A DNA stretch of 5,205 nucleotides from Deltaproteobacteria bacterium. GTDB taxonomy: Bacteria; Bdellovibrionota; UBA1018. The notes below the pieces were generated by a model. That model was not told where the DNA came from, searched no databases, and saw nothing but the letters and a program-made list of their open reading frames with translations. Positions 4,536 to 5,205 of this stretch are shown here, in pieces. The stretch is taken from assembly GCA_016194835.1 (NCBI GenBank), contig JACQAU010000036.1:1-5205 (forward strand), written 5' to 3'. The stretch's first letter is position 1; the number at the start of each line of letters is the position of its first letter. Position numbers and translations under genes: made by a program.

Positions 4536-5205
4536 ATGCAAATTAGACCAGAAGAAATTACGCAGATATTAAAAACGCAGCTCATGGATTTTGATAAGAG
4601 ACTTGATGTTTCTGAAACAGGAACTGTCGTGTCTGTTGGTGACGGGGTTGCTAAAGTTTATGGGTTAGAAAAGGCCATGTCTGGAGAACTTGTTGATTTT
4701 GGTGGCGGGGTTTCGGGTATGGTTTTGAATTTAGAAGAAGAGAGTGTCGGTATTGCCATTCTGGGTGATGACACACTCATTAAAGAAGGTTCCACGGTCA
4801 AAAGAACAAATAAGATCGTACAAGTACCGGTAGGAGAGGAACTTGTGGGTCGAGTAGTAAATGCGATGGGAGTACCAATCGACGGAAAAGGTCCAATAAA
4901 TGCAAAAAATTTCAGAAAAGTAGAGATAAAAGCTCCGGGCATTGTAGCTCGTCAACCCGTGAAAGAACCTTTACAAACAGGAATCAAACCAGTTGATAGC
5001 ATGATTCCAATTGGACGGGGGCAGAGAGAATTAATTATTGGCGATAGACAAACAGGAAAGACCGCGCTTGTGGTTGACACGATTATCAATCAAAAAGGTA
5101 AAAACGCTTATTGTATATATGTGGCCATTGGTCAAAAGCAATCTACGGTGGCACAAGTAGTGGACAAGCTCCGCTCGTTTGGTGCAATGGAGCACACGAT
5201 TGTAG
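4536..5205 (+). CDS. atpA: F1Fo ATP synthase subunit alpha, N-terminal part
   Basis: Alpha alternates with beta in the F1 hexamer and carries non-catalytic nucleotide sites. The first 223 codons are in the window and the gene runs off the end; full-length alpha is about 500-510 residues. The N-terminal region (about 1-20) is the helix that contacts delta. A beta-barrel domain (about 24-93) includes GTVVSVGDGVAKVYGL (29-44). The nucleotide-binding domain begins near 95, with VGRVVNAMGVPIDGKGP (104-120), then MIPIGRGQRELIIGDRQTGK (156-175), containing the Walker A GDRQTGKT (169-176, Lys175). IYVAIGQKQSTVAQVV (194-209) is also a strongly conserved alpha signature. The ATG at 4536 has GAGGG at 4527-4531 upstream. 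The motifs match alpha rather than beta, whose P-loop is GGAGVGKT. Confidence 0.98.
   Translation, partial: MQIRPEEITQILKTQLMDFDKRLDVSETGTVVSVGDGVAKVYGLEKAMSGELVDFGGGVSGMVLNLEEESVGIAILGDDTLIKEGSTVKRTNKIVQVPVGEELVGRVVNAMGVPIDGKGPINAKNFRKVEIKAPGIVARQPVKEPLQTGIKPVDSMIPIGRGQRELIIGDRQTGKTALVVDTIINQKGKNAYCIYVAIGQKQSTVAQVVDKLRSFGAMEHTIV

Noticed and set aside
4658..4955. Two overlapping minus-strand frames opposite atpA
   Set aside because: Both are antisense to strongly conserved alpha-subunit sequence; the products are low-complexity Ser/Thr/Pro or aromatic-rich.

Overview
The window is a chromosomal housekeeping segment with every gene on the + strand: the 3' end of rsmG, a roughly 430-base spacer, parA, parB, a bactofilin gene, then the start of an F1Fo ATP synthase operon (b', b, delta, and the first 223 codons of alpha). 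The order rsmG-parA-parB-bactofilin-atpF'-atpF-atpH-atpA, with two b-type stator genes and no atpB/atpE immediately upstream, is what I associate with Deltaproteobacteria in the broad sense, including Bdellovibrio-like lineages. The DNA is AT-rich by eye, which fits a low-GC member of that assemblage. The taxonomic call is inference from gene order and protein character, not from a search.

Bases 1-309 are the C-terminal part of RsmG, the 16S rRNA m7G methyltransferase. It contains a 15/16 match to the parS centromere site (127-142) and a perfect DnaA-box 9-mer (96-104). Bases 310-739 are the most unusual part. They hold a possible 66-residue single-pass membrane protein, a perfect 25-bp AT-rich inverted repeat enclosing a GC-rich 74-bp core (364-487) inside that ORF, a perfect palindromic parS (515-530), and a parA leader with a strong hairpin (675-700) and a possible 43-codon ORF.

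Bases 740-2943 form a tight partitioning and cytoskeleton cluster. ParA (ATPase) and ParB (CTP-dependent parS-binding clamp) act with the local parS to segregate the replication origin region. The bactofilin gene overlaps the parB stop codon by one base, so it is probably translationally coupled; bactofilin scaffolds are known in some bacteria to position ParABS components. A weak AT-rich hairpin followed by a T run (2967-2998) separates this cluster from the ATP synthase genes.

Bases 3013-5205 encode the ATP synthase peripheral stalk (b', b, delta) and the N-terminal part of the alpha subunit. Overlaps and short spacers indicate one transcription unit that continues past the window. No transposase, CRISPR array, rRNA or tRNA was seen. 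The best candidate for something undescribed is the inverted-repeat element next to parS; everything else is well-known machinery.
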